The notes: generated from the letters alone by a model not told the origin. Shown: positions 1 to 8,168, counted from the first letter of the stretch. The stretch is DNA of 18,041 nucleotides from an uncultured Eubacteriales bacterium (GCA_949286775.1 CASEDW010000001.1:1-18041); one strand, 5' to 3'. Made by a program: numbers and translations.

Positions 1-346
1 AGACATCATAAAAGGAATATGTGACGTCCGGAAAAAGAACCTGTTTTTCCGAGCAGAAATATGTGAGGAACGCTGTTGCGAGAACATCGTCTGATCCTGT
101 TCCGACAAAGACCTGCTCCTTTTCAACATTAAAATATGACGCTATAGCTTCTGTCAGTTCGGTACAATTTGGATCGGGGTATTTGCGAAACGATTTGTAA
201 TCCATGCTCTTTAAAATCTCCGCAGCTTTTGGCGACGGAGGATATGGATTTTCGTTTGTATTCAGCTTTATTATGTTTGACGCCTTAGGCTGTTCTCCCG
301 GAACATAGGGCGTAACTTTTCTAACGTTCTTTTCCCATAAATTCAT
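1..346 (-). CDS. hisC: Histidinol-phosphate aminotransferase, N-terminal part (runs off left edge)
   Basis: The 115 visible residues match the start of HisC, the PLP-dependent aminotransferase that makes histidinol phosphate from imidazole-acetol phosphate and glutamate in histidine synthesis. Seen: the family's N-terminal motif NTNENPYPPSP at residues 29-39, then YPDPN and the VGTGSDD segment that leads into the PLP phosphate-binding region. The catalytic lysine lies beyond the window. The start is the ATG at 346, with GGAGA about 9 bases upstream. It begins 14 bases after the trkH stop, so it is probably the last or a late gene of the GDPD-like/trkA/trkH transcript. No promoter is visible in the gap. 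Potassium uptake genes are an unusual setting for hisC, and no other his gene is in the window. Related class I/II aminotransferases (for example CobD-like) share this start, so HisC is very likely but not proven. Confidence 0.88.
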   Translation of the reverse strand, partial: MNLWEKNVRKVTPYVPGEQPKASNIIKLNTNENPYPPSPKAAEILKSMDYKSFRKYPDPNCTELTEAIASYFNVEKEQVFVGTGSDDVLATAFLTYFCSEKQVLFPDVTYSFYDV

Positions 347-360
347 AATAATTTTTCTCC

Positions 361-1806
361 TTATGACCTTCTTTTCCACAGTGAAGGACTCATCAGAATA
401 AACATCGGAAGTATCTCAAGGCGGCCGGCCAGCATATCGAATGTAAGCACGAGCTTTGAAATAATTCCATATGAAGCGAAACTTCCCATCGGGCCTACCA
501 TATCAAGTCCCGGCCCTATATTGTTGATCGCGGACGCGACAGCCGTAAAATTCGATTCCATCGAAAATCCGTCGATACTGACTATTATAAATGAAATAAA
601 AAACACAAGGAAATACGCCGATATATAGACGGAAACAGAATGTCTCTGGGCATCAGAAACAGCTTTTCCATCCATCTGAACCGTTTTTACGCGTCTCGGA
701 TTTATCGTTCTGTAGACTTCACGTTTCACGGTTCTCATCATTATAACTATCCTTGAAACCTTAAGGCCTCCTCCCGTGCTTCCGGCGCAGGCGCCTACAA
801 ACATCAGCACGACAAGAATTGTTTTTGAAAGGGCGGGCCACAGATTAAAATCGGTCGTCGCGTATCCGGTAGTCGTTATTATCGATCCGACCTGGAACGC
901 CGCATGCCTTACGGCCTCTCCAATATTTTCGTAAATAGAAAGGATATTTACCGATATTACAGCTATAGCCGCAAGTATTATGATGATATATGTTCTGACT
1001 TCCTCCATCTTAAGAGCCAGTCCCGCTTTTTTACATAATATAAAGTAATAAAACGAGAAATTAACTCCGAACAATATCATAAATATAGTGATAACCCACT
1101 GCTGCAGAGCGGTGTAAGTCGCGCATCCGCTGGCCAGGATCGAAAATCCTCCTGTTCCCGCCGTTCCAAAGGATATGCAAAGCGTATCGAACCAGTGCAT
1201 TCCCGAAAACAGAAGTATCGCGATTTCAATGATCGTGAGGAATATATATATCTTATATAAAATGATCGCCGTATCCCTGACCCTTGGCACGAACTTTGAC
1301 ACGTCAGGCCCCGGGCTTTCAGCTTTCATAAGATACATGTGGGATCCGTCTTTAGCCGGCAGAAGCATCAGGGCAAAGACAAGCACTCCCATTCCGCCAA
1401 GCCAATGAGAAAAACTTCTCCAAAAGAGGCACACATGGGAAATGGTTTCTACATCCGTCAGGATTGAAGAGCCCGTCGTGGTAAATCCCGAAACTATTTC
1501 AAAAAGCGCGTCTACAAAATTTGGAATCTCTCCTGTAAATACAAAGGGAAGAGCCCCGAAAACGCTGATCACTATCCAGCAAAGGGCGACAGCGACAAAG
1601 CCTTCCTTTTGAAAAATCCTCGTATTTTTAGGTTTGAAAAAAGTTCCGATAAATCCCAGCACGCAGTAAATCGCAGCGCATATTAAGAAAATAACAGCCT
1701 GCTCATATTCTCTGTATATAAGTCCTATGAAAACAGGAAGCAGCAAAAATAAGCCTTCGAGTTTTATGACCCACAGAAGTATATAACCGACCATACGATA
1801 ATTCAT
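361..1806 (-). CDS. trkH: Potassium uptake channel subunit TrkH/KtrB
   Basis: A 481-residue polytopic membrane protein of the TrkH/KtrB/HKT superfamily, the K+-conducting subunit of Trk/Ktr uptake systems. The four pore loops are visible: TTTGSS near residues 109-114, GTAGTGG near 214-220, ITTTGY near 310-315 and INNIGPG near 427-433, each with the selectivity-filter glycine. GACAGSTGGG near 338-347 fits the intramembrane gating segment. The length is normal for TrkH. The ATG at 1806 is preceded by AAAGG, and the gene starts 9 bases after the trkA stop, so the two should be co-translated. TrkA encoded beside it is the expected cytoplasmic gating partner. Telling TrkH from KtrB by sequence alone is uncertain; the two-lobe TrkA beside it favours a Trk-type system. 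Confidence 0.95.
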   Translation of the reverse strand: MNYRMVGYILLWVIKLEGLFLLLPVFIGLIYREYEQAVIFLICAAIYCVLGFIGTFFKPKNTRIFQKEGFVAVALCWIVISVFGALPFVFTGEIPNFVDALFEIVSGFTTTGSSILTDVETISHVCLFWRSFSHWLGGMGVLVFALMLLPAKDGSHMYLMKAESPGPDVSKFVPRVRDTAIILYKIYIFLTIIEIAILLFSGMHWFDTLCISFGTAGTGGFSILASGCATYTALQQWVITIFMILFGVNFSFYYFILCKKAGLALKMEEVRTYIIIILAAIAVISVNILSIYENIGEAVRHAAFQVGSIITTTGYATTDFNLWPALSKTILVVLMFVGACAGSTGGGLKVSRIVIMMRTVKREVYRTINPRRVKTVQMDGKAVSDAQRHSVSVYISAYFLVFFISFIIVSIDGFSMESNFTAVASAINNIGPGLDMVGPMGSFASYGIISKLVLTFDMLAGRLEILPMFILMSPSLWKRRS

Positions 1807-1815
1807 ATGATAAAA

Positions 1816-3171
1816 CTACCTTTCCAGAATATCTTCAAGTTTAAGAAATCCTTTTTTTATCGTAGCTATTACGACAGAGTCGTCAGCTTCAAAAGAATCT
1901 GTTCCTCCCGGAATTATCAGCTTTTCGTCCCTCATTATTCCCGCTATCAAAACTCCGTCTTTAAGCTTCATTTCCTTAAGCTGAACTCCTATAAGTTCGG
2001 AATTTCTGTGTACTATAAACTCAATGGCCTCTACACTGTCGTCTTTAAGCCTGTAAAGTGTCTGCACGTTGCTTCCGGTAGTATTGCTCATCGCGCGCAC
2101 ATACAGTAAAATGCTTTCCGCCGTCGTCTCTTTCGGATTGACGACGCTGTCCAGATTTAAACTCTGTATAACATTATTAAATTCAAGATGGCTTATTTTT
2201 GTGACTACTTTTTTTCTGACCTTTTCTCTCGCGTAAAGAGATATGATGATATTTTCCTCATCCATATTTGTCGAACAGATGCAGGCGTCCATAAGCTCTA
2301 TATGCTCTTCGTCAAGAAGCTTTACGTCGCTGCCGTCGCCGTATATAACATCCGCTTTCGGAATCATTGTAGCGATTTCTTCGCAGCGCTTTTTATTGCT
2401 GTCTATGACCTTTACGTTCATTCCCGCTTCAATCATCATTTCCGCGAGATAATATCCTGTCTGTCCCATTCCTATTATAAAGGCGCTCTTTACAGCATTT
2501 GTAAAAATCCCGAGTTCTCTGAATATTCTTGAGGCGTTTCCGGGATGAGCTATAAAAGAAACGACATCGTCGGCCTCTATCACGAAATCTCCGTTAGGGA
2601 TATAAACTTCTTTTCCTCTTTCAACGATGCATATAAGCATCTGATATTTCTGAAGCTCCGTCAGTTCTTTAAGTTTTCTTCCCGCGAGTACGGAATTATT
2701 ATTTACACGAAGCGAAAGAAGGTCTATTTTTCCTTTCGCGAAGCTTCCGATATCAACGGCGGAAGGAAACTGAAGGAGCCTGAGCATTTCAGCCGCACCT
2801 GCTTTTTCAGGATTTATGATCATTGAAATACCAAGCTCCTGTTTAAATATCTCGCTTTCCGCTGAATATATCGGATTTCTCACTCTCGCGATTGTTCTGC
2901 ACTTTTCTTTTTTTACCATAAAACAGCACAGAAGGTTTACCTCATCGCTATGTGTTACCGCTATAAGGATATCCGCCGTTTTAATTCCCGCCTCTTCAAG
3001 AGTAGTATAGCTGGTTCCGTTGCCTTCAACTCCCATTACATCATATTCCAATGCGGTATTTCTTACCGCATCGGAATCCAAATCCACTATCGTAATATCA
3101 TGATTTTCTTCTGAAAGTTCGCGTACAAGGTATCTTCCGACCTTACCGCAACCGACTATAACTATCTTCAT
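1816..3171 (-). CDS. trkA: Trk potassium uptake regulatory subunit TrkA (two RCK lobes)
   Basis: A 451-residue cytoplasmic protein with two tandem RCK/KTN lobes. The first Rossmann motif is VGCGKVG at residues 6-12, with acidic VDLD at 29-32. The second is IGMGQTG at 233-239 with VIDSNK at 255-260. Each lobe is followed by a TrkA-C domain, near 140-215 and 370-445. TrkA binds NAD(H) or other nucleotides and gates TrkH. The reading frame can be extended upstream to 3204, but that would overlap the preceding gene. The ATG at 3171 has GGAGCAGAT just before it and gives the normal MKIVIVGCGKVG start, so I chose it. This leaves 13 bases after the GDPD-like gene and 9 before trkH, a compact operon. 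Confidence 0.95.
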   Translation of the reverse strand: MKIVIVGCGKVGRYLVRELSEENHDITIVDLDSDAVRNTALEYDVMGVEGNGTSYTTLEEAGIKTADILIAVTHSDEVNLLCCFMVKKEKCRTIARVRNPIYSAESEIFKQELGISMIINPEKAGAAEMLRLLQFPSAVDIGSFAKGKIDLLSLRVNNNSVLAGRKLKELTELQKYQMLICIVERGKEVYIPNGDFVIEADDVVSFIAHPGNASRIFRELGIFTNAVKSAFIIGMGQTGYYLAEMMIEAGMNVKVIDSNKKRCEEIATMIPKADVIYGDGSDVKLLDEEHIELMDACICSTNMDEENIIISLYAREKVRKKVVTKISHLEFNNVIQSLNLDSVVNPKETTAESILLYVRAMSNTTGSNVQTLYRLKDDSVEAIEFIVHRNSELIGVQLKEMKLKDGVLIAGIMRDEKLIIPGGTDSFEADDSVVIATIKKGFLKLEDILER

Positions 3172-3184
3172 ATCTGCTCCATCA

Positions 3185-4015
3185 TCATGGCTTGATGTCC
3201 TCAAACGACACTATAGCGTCATTCATACGAGCTCTTTCATATTCTTTCATCGTTCTGATCGTCCAGTTCATAACAGGAACATGATACAGGAATTTACAGA
3301 ATCTGAGGCTCAATGTTCTGCTGTCAACTATGTGGCTCGAAATAAAATCAGGTTTAGTGAGGCAGTTTGTAAGAAGCCAGTTTTTGGCGAACTGTCTTAC
3401 AAAAGTGATCAGCGTATTTCCAAAATCGATGTTTTTCTCGAACATCTGTCCGCGGATAATATGCGGACGGTTTCTCGTAAACCATCTTACGCATCTGTAA
3501 TCTGTAGATTCCACAGCGATAACGCCGTCATACTGATCCATGACATATGCCACGGCCTCAGCGAGATTTTCATAGTTGTCGCCGTATGTTCTCAAATTAA
3601 GAAGCACCGGCACCTGGCCGTCGACAAACTCAAGAGCCTCTTTAAGCGCCGGAGCCGTATACTCAGTTTCGGCAAGCTTGATCTGCGCTATCTCGTCAAA
3701 CGTCGTATCCTCGACAGTTCCCTCGATTCCACTGAGTCTCCAAAACTCATGATCCGTATAAGCAACAGGGATTCCGTCTTTTGTAAGTCTGACGTCCATA
3801 ATGATTCCATAGCCATGCTTTAATGCTTTTTCATATGCTTTGATTGTATTGTCAGGCACTTCCCTGCAGAAATCATGAAGTCCGCCGTTCGCGTAATCGT
3901 AAGCGGAAAATACCGTCATATCAGGTTTTCCTTTTGTACGAGGCTTAATCGCAACTGCCCATGCAGCGATCGTTCCTACTGATGCCCAAAAAACTCTGTT
4001 AAATGTTTTTCCCAT
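3185..4015 (-). CDS. Glycerophosphodiester phosphodiesterase-like protein with a degenerate active site
   Basis: A 276-residue protein with a hydrophobic N-terminal segment (about 8-23), probably a membrane anchor, followed by a GDPD-type TIM-barrel. The fold is recognised from GLHD, PDNT (family PENT) at 54-57, DVRLTKDGIPV at 74-84, RWFTRNRPHIIRGQ near 177-190 and NWTI near 250. The family's key residues are mostly gone: HRG is N43-G-G, the metal-binding Glu of ELD is I72 (only D74 remains), the HD pair is T87-D88, and the Glu of the IEIK strand is N140. Hydrolysis of glycerophosphodiesters is therefore unlikely; a binding or scaffolding role is inference. The ATG at 4015 follows AAAGGAGG. 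It is the first gene of the trkA/trkH/hisC transcript and has its own promoter. The frame is intact over its whole length, so it is not a pseudogene. Confidence 0.82.
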   Translation of the reverse strand: MGKTFNRVFWASVGTIAAWAVAIKPRTKGKPDMTVFSAYDYANGGLHDFCREVPDNTIKAYEKALKHGYGIIMDVRLTKDGIPVAYTDHEFWRLSGIEGTVEDTTFDEIAQIKLAETEYTAPALKEALEFVDGQVPVLLNLRTYGDNYENLAEAVAYVMDQYDGVIAVESTDYRCVRWFTRNRPHIIRGQMFEKNIDFGNTLITFVRQFAKNWLLTNCLTKPDFISSHIVDSRTLSLRFCKFLYHVPVMNWTIRTMKEYERARMNDAIVSFEDIKP

Positions 4016-4083
4016 AAGTTGCCTCCTTTATGTAAGTAAAAATATATCTGTAAATACAGACATTAAACTGCTTTTATTTATAA

Positions 4084-4112
4084 AATATACACCATTTATA
4101 TATCCGTTTCAA
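4084..4112 (-). promoter_or_regulatory. Promoter of the GDPD-like/trkA/trkH/hisC operon
   Basis: On the minus strand, TTGAAA (4112-4107) is followed after exactly 17 bases by TATATT (4089-4084), a good housekeeping sigma factor promoter. Transcription would start near 4077 and leave a leader of about 62 bases. That leader contains a perfect inverted repeat, TCTGTA-TT-TACAGA (4047-4060), which could be an operator or a small hairpin. The promoter begins just after the secDF terminator hairpin, so the two operons are cleanly separated. Confidence 0.7.
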
Positions 4113-4124
4113 CTTATAAATATA

Positions 4125-4145
4125 GGGACGCTTTTACGGCGTCCC
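4125..4145 (-). terminator. Terminator hairpin after secDF
   Basis: A perfect 7-base-pair stem (GGGACGC/GCGTCCC) with a 7-base loop starts 6 bases past the secDF stop codon. On the minus strand it is followed by TATATTTATA, an AT-rich but imperfect T tract, so termination may be incomplete. It sits between secDF and the promoter of the next operon, where a terminator is expected. Confidence 0.6.
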
Positions 4146-4151
4146 TAAAAA

Positions 4152-6473
4152 TCATCTCTTCTTTTTGCCTCTCGGCTGGCTTGAATATTTAGTTTTGTCA
4201 ACATTTACCTTTTTATTTTTTACGTTGTTTTTTGCCGCCTTTGTTTCTGCTTCTTTCTTTATAACAGAACTGATAAGCTTTTCAGTTTTGTCAGGCTCTG
4301 TCGCCTCTTTAAAAGAAACTTCCGTGTCGATAACTCTGTTTTTTCCGATCTTTGTTTTAAACAGATACCAGAGGTTGCCTGAGATACATACTGAAGAATA
4401 TGCTCCCGCTATCAGACCGATAATGATCGGGAATGAAAACTCTTTTATCGACGGAACTCCCATCAGATATAGCACAAATATAGTAATAAATGTCGTAAAT
4501 GTCGAATAAATCGATCTTGTAAGAGTCTCCGTGATAGAAGCATTTACTATGTCTCTTAGCGGCTCCTGGTTCATCAGCTTTAAGTTTTCACGTATGCGGT
4601 CAAATACGACAATTGTCGCGTTTATCGAATATCCTAAAATAGTCAGCATAACCGCTATAAATGAGCTTCCTACCGGCAGCCTGAAGAATACGTAACATGC
4701 GAGCACCACAAACAAGTCGTGTACAAGAGGTATGACGGCGCCTGCAGCGAAACGTAAATCCCTGAATCTGATCCAAATATAGATAAGCATGCATACGATA
4801 GTGATTATCGCGGCTCTGAAGGCCGAATCTCTCATCTCTCCTGAAATTGTTGAAGAGATATTTTCCGCCTGTATCTGAGTCGTATCAATATCTGTAAATT
4901 TCTCAGCTAACGCTGTATTTAGCTCTTCACGCTCCTCGTAATTGAGTTCCCGCGTCTTGATAACTACCTGATCCGTATCAGAAATCTGCTGGAACTGTAT
5001 ATTCTGATCTCCAGTGACTTCAGCGACTATAGGTTTAACCTCGTTGTCAAGATCCTCAAGGCTCAGTTCTTCTCCAAAATCAACTGTTGTCGCCGTTCCG
5101 CCGACAAAGTCAAGGCTGTAATTGAGCTCTTTTCCTTCAGCAGCCTTAAATACTCCCATTCCGATAGGAGCAGAAGCAACAAGGATGATGGCGATCGTAA
5201 AGAAGATCGCTCTTCTCTTTACAAAGTTGATAGGTTTGCGCTGTTTAATAGTTCCGTAGGCTTTTTCGCTTTTGATGCCGACGCCGTAAAGAGCATAGCT
5301 GATGAATCTGGATATAACAAGCGCCGAAAACATCGAAAGTATAATACCGATTCCAAGAGTGATCGCGAATCCTCTGATAGTTCCCGTTCCAAGGAAATAG
5401 AGAACAACTGCGGCGATAAGCGTCGTTACGTTGCCGTCGAGAATAGCTGAAAACGCTTTTCTGAATCCCTCTTTAATCGATCCAAAAAGGCTTCTGCCCG
5501 CCGCCAGTTCCTCACGCATACGCGCGTAAACGATGACATTCGCGTCTACCGCCATACCGATCGTAAGGATAACTCCGGCGATACCCGGAAGCGTAAGGGT
5601 AACATCATAAGCGTTTATGGCGATAAGATCCAGGAACGTAAAGATTATGAGCGCCCATCCTGACGCAAGTCCTGAGATACGGTATACGCAGATCATAAAG
5701 ACTATTACCAATATGATGCCGATAAGACCTGCTATAAGGCTTGAACTTAAAGCCTCCTGTCCAAGGGTTGCTCCAACTACATTTGAATAAACCTCTTCAA
5801 GTTCCAGTGACAGAGAACCTATTCTGATATTGGAAGCGAGATTTTTTGCCTCTTCAAGGCTGCTCATGCCCTGTATCTGGCACTCTCCCTCAGTTATTGC
5901 CTCGTTTACGGTAGGAGCGCTTATTACCTCTCCGTCATAAACGATATATATCTGTTTTCCTATGTTCGCCTCTGTCGCCTCGGCAAATTTCTTTTTGCCC
6001 TCTTCAGTAAACTGAAGCTGTACTATGTTCTCCCTGATTCCTGACTGATTCTGATATGTAAGTCCTTCCGCGCTTGTAACGTCGGAGCCTTCCAGCACTA
6101 CATTTCCTTCCGAATCGGTAAACTCAAGAGAGCCCGGTTTACCAAGTTCTTCGAGAATGGTGTTGGCGTCTGTAACTCCCGGAATCTCGATGGAGATACG
6201 GTTTGTTCCCTGCTGATATACGGAAGCTTCCGTACTGTAATTGTCTACACGCTGCTGAAGCTTGTAAACCGTGTCATTCATGTCTTCCTGTGACGGATTT
6301 GCTTCTTTTGCTTCATAAGTAATGCTCACGCCGCCGGAAAGATCCAATCCTGTTTTAATATTTCTGATCGCACCGGTTCCTGTAGATCCCCAGCCAACGA
6401 TAGCCGTATAGCCAAGAAGAACAGTTAAAAGCGCTATCAGTATTAAAACTACAACGCTGGTTTTCTTTTTCAT
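4152..6473 (-). CDS. secDF: Protein translocase SecDF (fused SecD-SecF)
   Basis: A 773-residue fusion of SecD and SecF, the proton-driven RND-type subunit that helps SecYEG release exported proteins outside the membrane. The SecD half starts with an N-terminal membrane segment and TGLDLSGG near 41-48, followed by an extracytoplasmic P1 region and a transmembrane block with AVDANVIVYARMREE. The SecF half, from about residue 415, has the matching LDFVGG motif and SINATIVVFDRIREN. The extracytoplasmic part is short compared with proteobacterial SecD, as in Gram-positive fusions. The last 60-70 residues form a Lys-rich cytoplasmic tail ending RGKKKR. The ATG at 6473 follows AAAGGGGAA, and the gene starts 17 bases after the scfB stop, which implies co-transcription with the SCIFF genes. 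This neighbourhood is, to my knowledge, recurrent in Clostridia. Confidence 0.95.
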   Translation of the reverse strand: MKKKTSVVVLILIALLTVLLGYTAIVGWGSTGTGAIRNIKTGLDLSGGVSITYEAKEANPSQEDMNDTVYKLQQRVDNYSTEASVYQQGTNRISIEIPGVTDANTILEELGKPGSLEFTDSEGNVVLEGSDVTSAEGLTYQNQSGIRENIVQLQFTEEGKKKFAEATEANIGKQIYIVYDGEVISAPTVNEAITEGECQIQGMSSLEEAKNLASNIRIGSLSLELEEVYSNVVGATLGQEALSSSLIAGLIGIILVIVFMICVYRISGLASGWALIIFTFLDLIAINAYDVTLTLPGIAGVILTIGMAVDANVIVYARMREELAAGRSLFGSIKEGFRKAFSAILDGNVTTLIAAVVLYFLGTGTIRGFAITLGIGIILSMFSALVISRFISYALYGVGIKSEKAYGTIKQRKPINFVKRRAIFFTIAIILVASAPIGMGVFKAAEGKELNYSLDFVGGTATTVDFGEELSLEDLDNEVKPIVAEVTGDQNIQFQQISDTDQVVIKTRELNYEEREELNTALAEKFTDIDTTQIQAENISSTISGEMRDSAFRAAIITIVCMLIYIWIRFRDLRFAAGAVIPLVHDLFVVLACYVFFRLPVGSSFIAVMLTILGYSINATIVVFDRIRENLKLMNQEPLRDIVNASITETLTRSIYSTFTTFITIFVLYLMGVPSIKEFSFPIIIGLIAGAYSSVCISGNLWYLFKTKIGKNRVIDTEVSFKEATEPDKTEKLISSVIKKEAETKAAKNNVKNKKVNVDKTKYSSQPRGKKKR

Positions 6474-6490
6474 GATTTTGTTCCCCTTTG

Positions 6491-7849
6491 TCAGTTTTCA
6501 CTTTCCGCCGCTTTGATCATCAACGCGCATTCAACTCTCTTTCTCTGCATCGCGCATCCGATCTCATAGACAGAATTGATATTGTGTTTAAAATTATAAG
6601 AATTCGCCGCGCATCCTCCGCTGCAGTAAAAACGCGCGAAACATTCGCTGCATTCTTTTTTGCTGTATACATTTACGTTGACAAATTCTTTTACGATATC
6701 CTTTTTAGTGATGCCTTCGTCCACATTTCCAAGACAGAACTCTTCTTTGCCGACAAACTGATGGCAAGGATAAAGGTCGCCCCAGGGTGTAACTGCAAGA
6801 TATTCAGTGCCTGATCCGCATCCCGAAAGTCTCTTGTAAATACACGGGCCTCCTGTCATATCTATCATAAAGTGGAAGAAATTAAATCCTTCGCCGCGTC
6901 TGTTTCTTTCAACCATTTCTTTCGCAAGGAGGTCATACTGCTCCATGATAACGGGAAGATCTTCCTGCCTTATCGCGTAATCATCCTCCGGAAGCGCCAC
7001 AACCGGCTCCACAGAAATCTGTTTAAATCCAAGATCCGCCAGATGAAGAACATCTGAGGCAAAATCCAGATTGTAATGAGTAAAAGTGCCTCGAACATAA
7101 TAATTCATCTGATCTCTGCTCTCGGCGAATTTCTGAAATTTAGGAACTATAAGATCGTAGCTTCCCGCGCCTTTTCTGAAAGGACGCATTCTGTCGTGAA
7201 CTTCTTTTCTTCCGTCGATGGAAAGCACGACATTGCTCATTTCCCTGTTGCAGAATTCCATGACTTCATCATTTAAGAGAACTCCGTTTGTCGTAAGGGT
7301 GAAACGGAATTTTTTGTTATTCGCTTTTTCCTGAGATCTTCCGTATTCAACAAGCTTCTTTACGACGTCCCAGTTCATGAGGGGCTCGCCGCCAAAAAAA
7401 TCCACCTCAAGATTTACTCTGTTTCCTGAATTGGCGATCAGAAAATCGAGAGCTTTTTTGCCTACTTCAAAGGACATGAGTTCTCTGTGACCATGATACT
7501 CTCCTTCTTCCGCGAAGCAGTATTTACATGCGAGATTGCAGTCATGAGCGATATGAAGGCAGAGAGCCTTTACAACTGTAGGTCTCTCGGCAAAAACATC
7601 CACCGCGTCTTTGTAAATATCTTCCGTATATAACGCGCCCTCTTTTTTCAGCTCTTCTATCTCATCAAAGGCTTCTTTTATCTCTTCTACAGGATATTTA
7701 TCCAAAAGAGATTTGATTATCTGTTCGTTTTCTTTTCCTGATGTTTTTTCTTCAAGTACATCGTACACAAGATCATCAACTACGTGAACTGATCCGCTGT
7801 TTTCATCAAGAACAATATTGTAACCGTTATTTTTAAACTGGTGAATCAC
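6491..7849 (-). CDS. scfB: SCIFF peptide maturase, radical SAM/SPASM thioether-forming enzyme
   Basis: A 452-residue radical SAM protein that, in characterised relatives, forms a sulfur-to-alpha-carbon thioether link in the SCIFF peptide. The N-terminal 90 residues look like a peptide-binding RRE (PqqD-like) domain. The radical SAM cluster motif CxxxCxxC is C104, C108, C111, with GGEP at 153-156 for SAM binding. The C-terminal SPASM region supplies cysteines for auxiliary clusters: C336, C344, C362, C372, C400, C403, C409, C413 and C432. The start is GTG at 7849 with AAGGAG 6-7 bases upstream. The substrate gene scfA lies directly upstream, 95 bases away, across a hairpin that may lower scfB expression relative to scfA. 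secDF follows at 17 bases. Confidence 0.95.
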   Translation of the reverse strand: MIHQFKNNGYNIVLDENSGSVHVVDDLVYDVLEEKTSGKENEQIIKSLLDKYPVEEIKEAFDEIEELKKEGALYTEDIYKDAVDVFAERPTVVKALCLHIAHDCNLACKYCFAEEGEYHGHRELMSFEVGKKALDFLIANSGNRVNLEVDFFGGEPLMNWDVVKKLVEYGRSQEKANNKKFRFTLTTNGVLLNDEVMEFCNREMSNVVLSIDGRKEVHDRMRPFRKGAGSYDLIVPKFQKFAESRDQMNYYVRGTFTHYNLDFASDVLHLADLGFKQISVEPVVALPEDDYAIRQEDLPVIMEQYDLLAKEMVERNRRGEGFNFFHFMIDMTGGPCIYKRLSGCGSGTEYLAVTPWGDLYPCHQFVGKEEFCLGNVDEGITKKDIVKEFVNVNVYSKKECSECFARFYCSGGCAANSYNFKHNINSVYEIGCAMQRKRVECALMIKAAESEN

Positions 7850-7878
7850 AGCTTCTCCTTTTCTCTATTACGTAATAA

Positions 7879-7910
7879 AGTGTCCCTGTCATATAAATGT
7901 CAGGAACACT
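7879..7910 (-). terminator. Hairpin between scfA and scfB, possible partial terminator
   Basis: A 14-position stem with two mismatches (12 pairs, AGTGT...ACACT at the base) and a 4-base loop lies between the peptide gene and its maturase. On the minus strand it is followed by TTTATTACG, a weak T tract. The likely effect is partial termination or mRNA end protection, giving more peptide than enzyme. That role is inferred from its position. Confidence 0.5.
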
Positions 7911-7944
7911 GTATATTCTTAATATTTATTCAGTTAATCAAAAA

Positions 7945-8091
7945 TCATTTTTTTACCTGTTCGCAGGTCTGGTTTCCAACTGTGCATGATGTTTTGCATG
8001 CTGACTGGCATGATGTCTGGCACTCTCCGCATCCGCCTTTTTTCAATGTATTCTGAAGATTTCTTGTATTTAATGATTTGATATGTTTCAT
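7945..8091 (-). CDS. scfA: SCIFF ribosomal peptide precursor (six cysteines in about 45 residues)
   Basis: A 48-residue peptide, translated by hand from the minus strand. It begins MKHIKSLNTRNLQNTLKKGG and continues with a cysteine-rich core: C21, C24, C28, C32, C36 and C43. This matches the very conserved SCIFF family of Clostridia almost residue for residue. The product is a ribosomally made, post-translationally modified peptide whose core is cross-linked by ScfB; the biological role of mature SCIFF is, as far as I know, not established. The ATG at 8091 is preceded by AAAGGAG; another ATG 5 bases upstream runs straight into a stop. An extended -10 promoter lies about 40 bases upstream. There is no dedicated exporter or protease here, but the next gene after scfB is secDF. 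Confidence 0.95.
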   Translation of the reverse strand: MKHIKSLNTRNLQNTLKKGGCGECQTSCQSACKTSCTVGNQTCEQVKK

Positions 8092-8131
8092 TTCATTTCT
8101 CCTTTGCTTTACTTCTACACATTTTCTAAGA

Positions 8132-8140
8132 ATTATAGCA
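8132..8140 (-). promoter_or_regulatory. Extended -10 promoter of scfA-scfB-secDF
   Basis: On the minus strand TGCTATAAT (8140-8132) is an exact extended -10 element. The -35 position is AT-rich with no good match, which the TG extension can offset. Transcription would begin near 8125, with a leader of about 34 bases to the scfA ATG. No clear terminator separates it from the upstream surface-protein gene, so some read-through from the proC-galE unit is possible. Confidence 0.6.
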
Positions 8141-8168
8141 TAGCTGTTTTATAAATAAAAGTATTTTT

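Noticed and set aside
3172..3204. Longer start of trkA
   Set aside because: The added residues overlap the GDPD-like gene and are absent from the TrkA family; GGAG precedes the ATG at 3171.
3281..3823. 180-codon plus-strand frame
   Set aside because: Shadow of the GDPD-like gene on the other strand, with no domain and no promoter.
7841..8056. 71-codon plus-strand frame over the SCIFF peptide
   Set aside because: The minus strand here encodes the conserved scfA; the plus frame is its complement.
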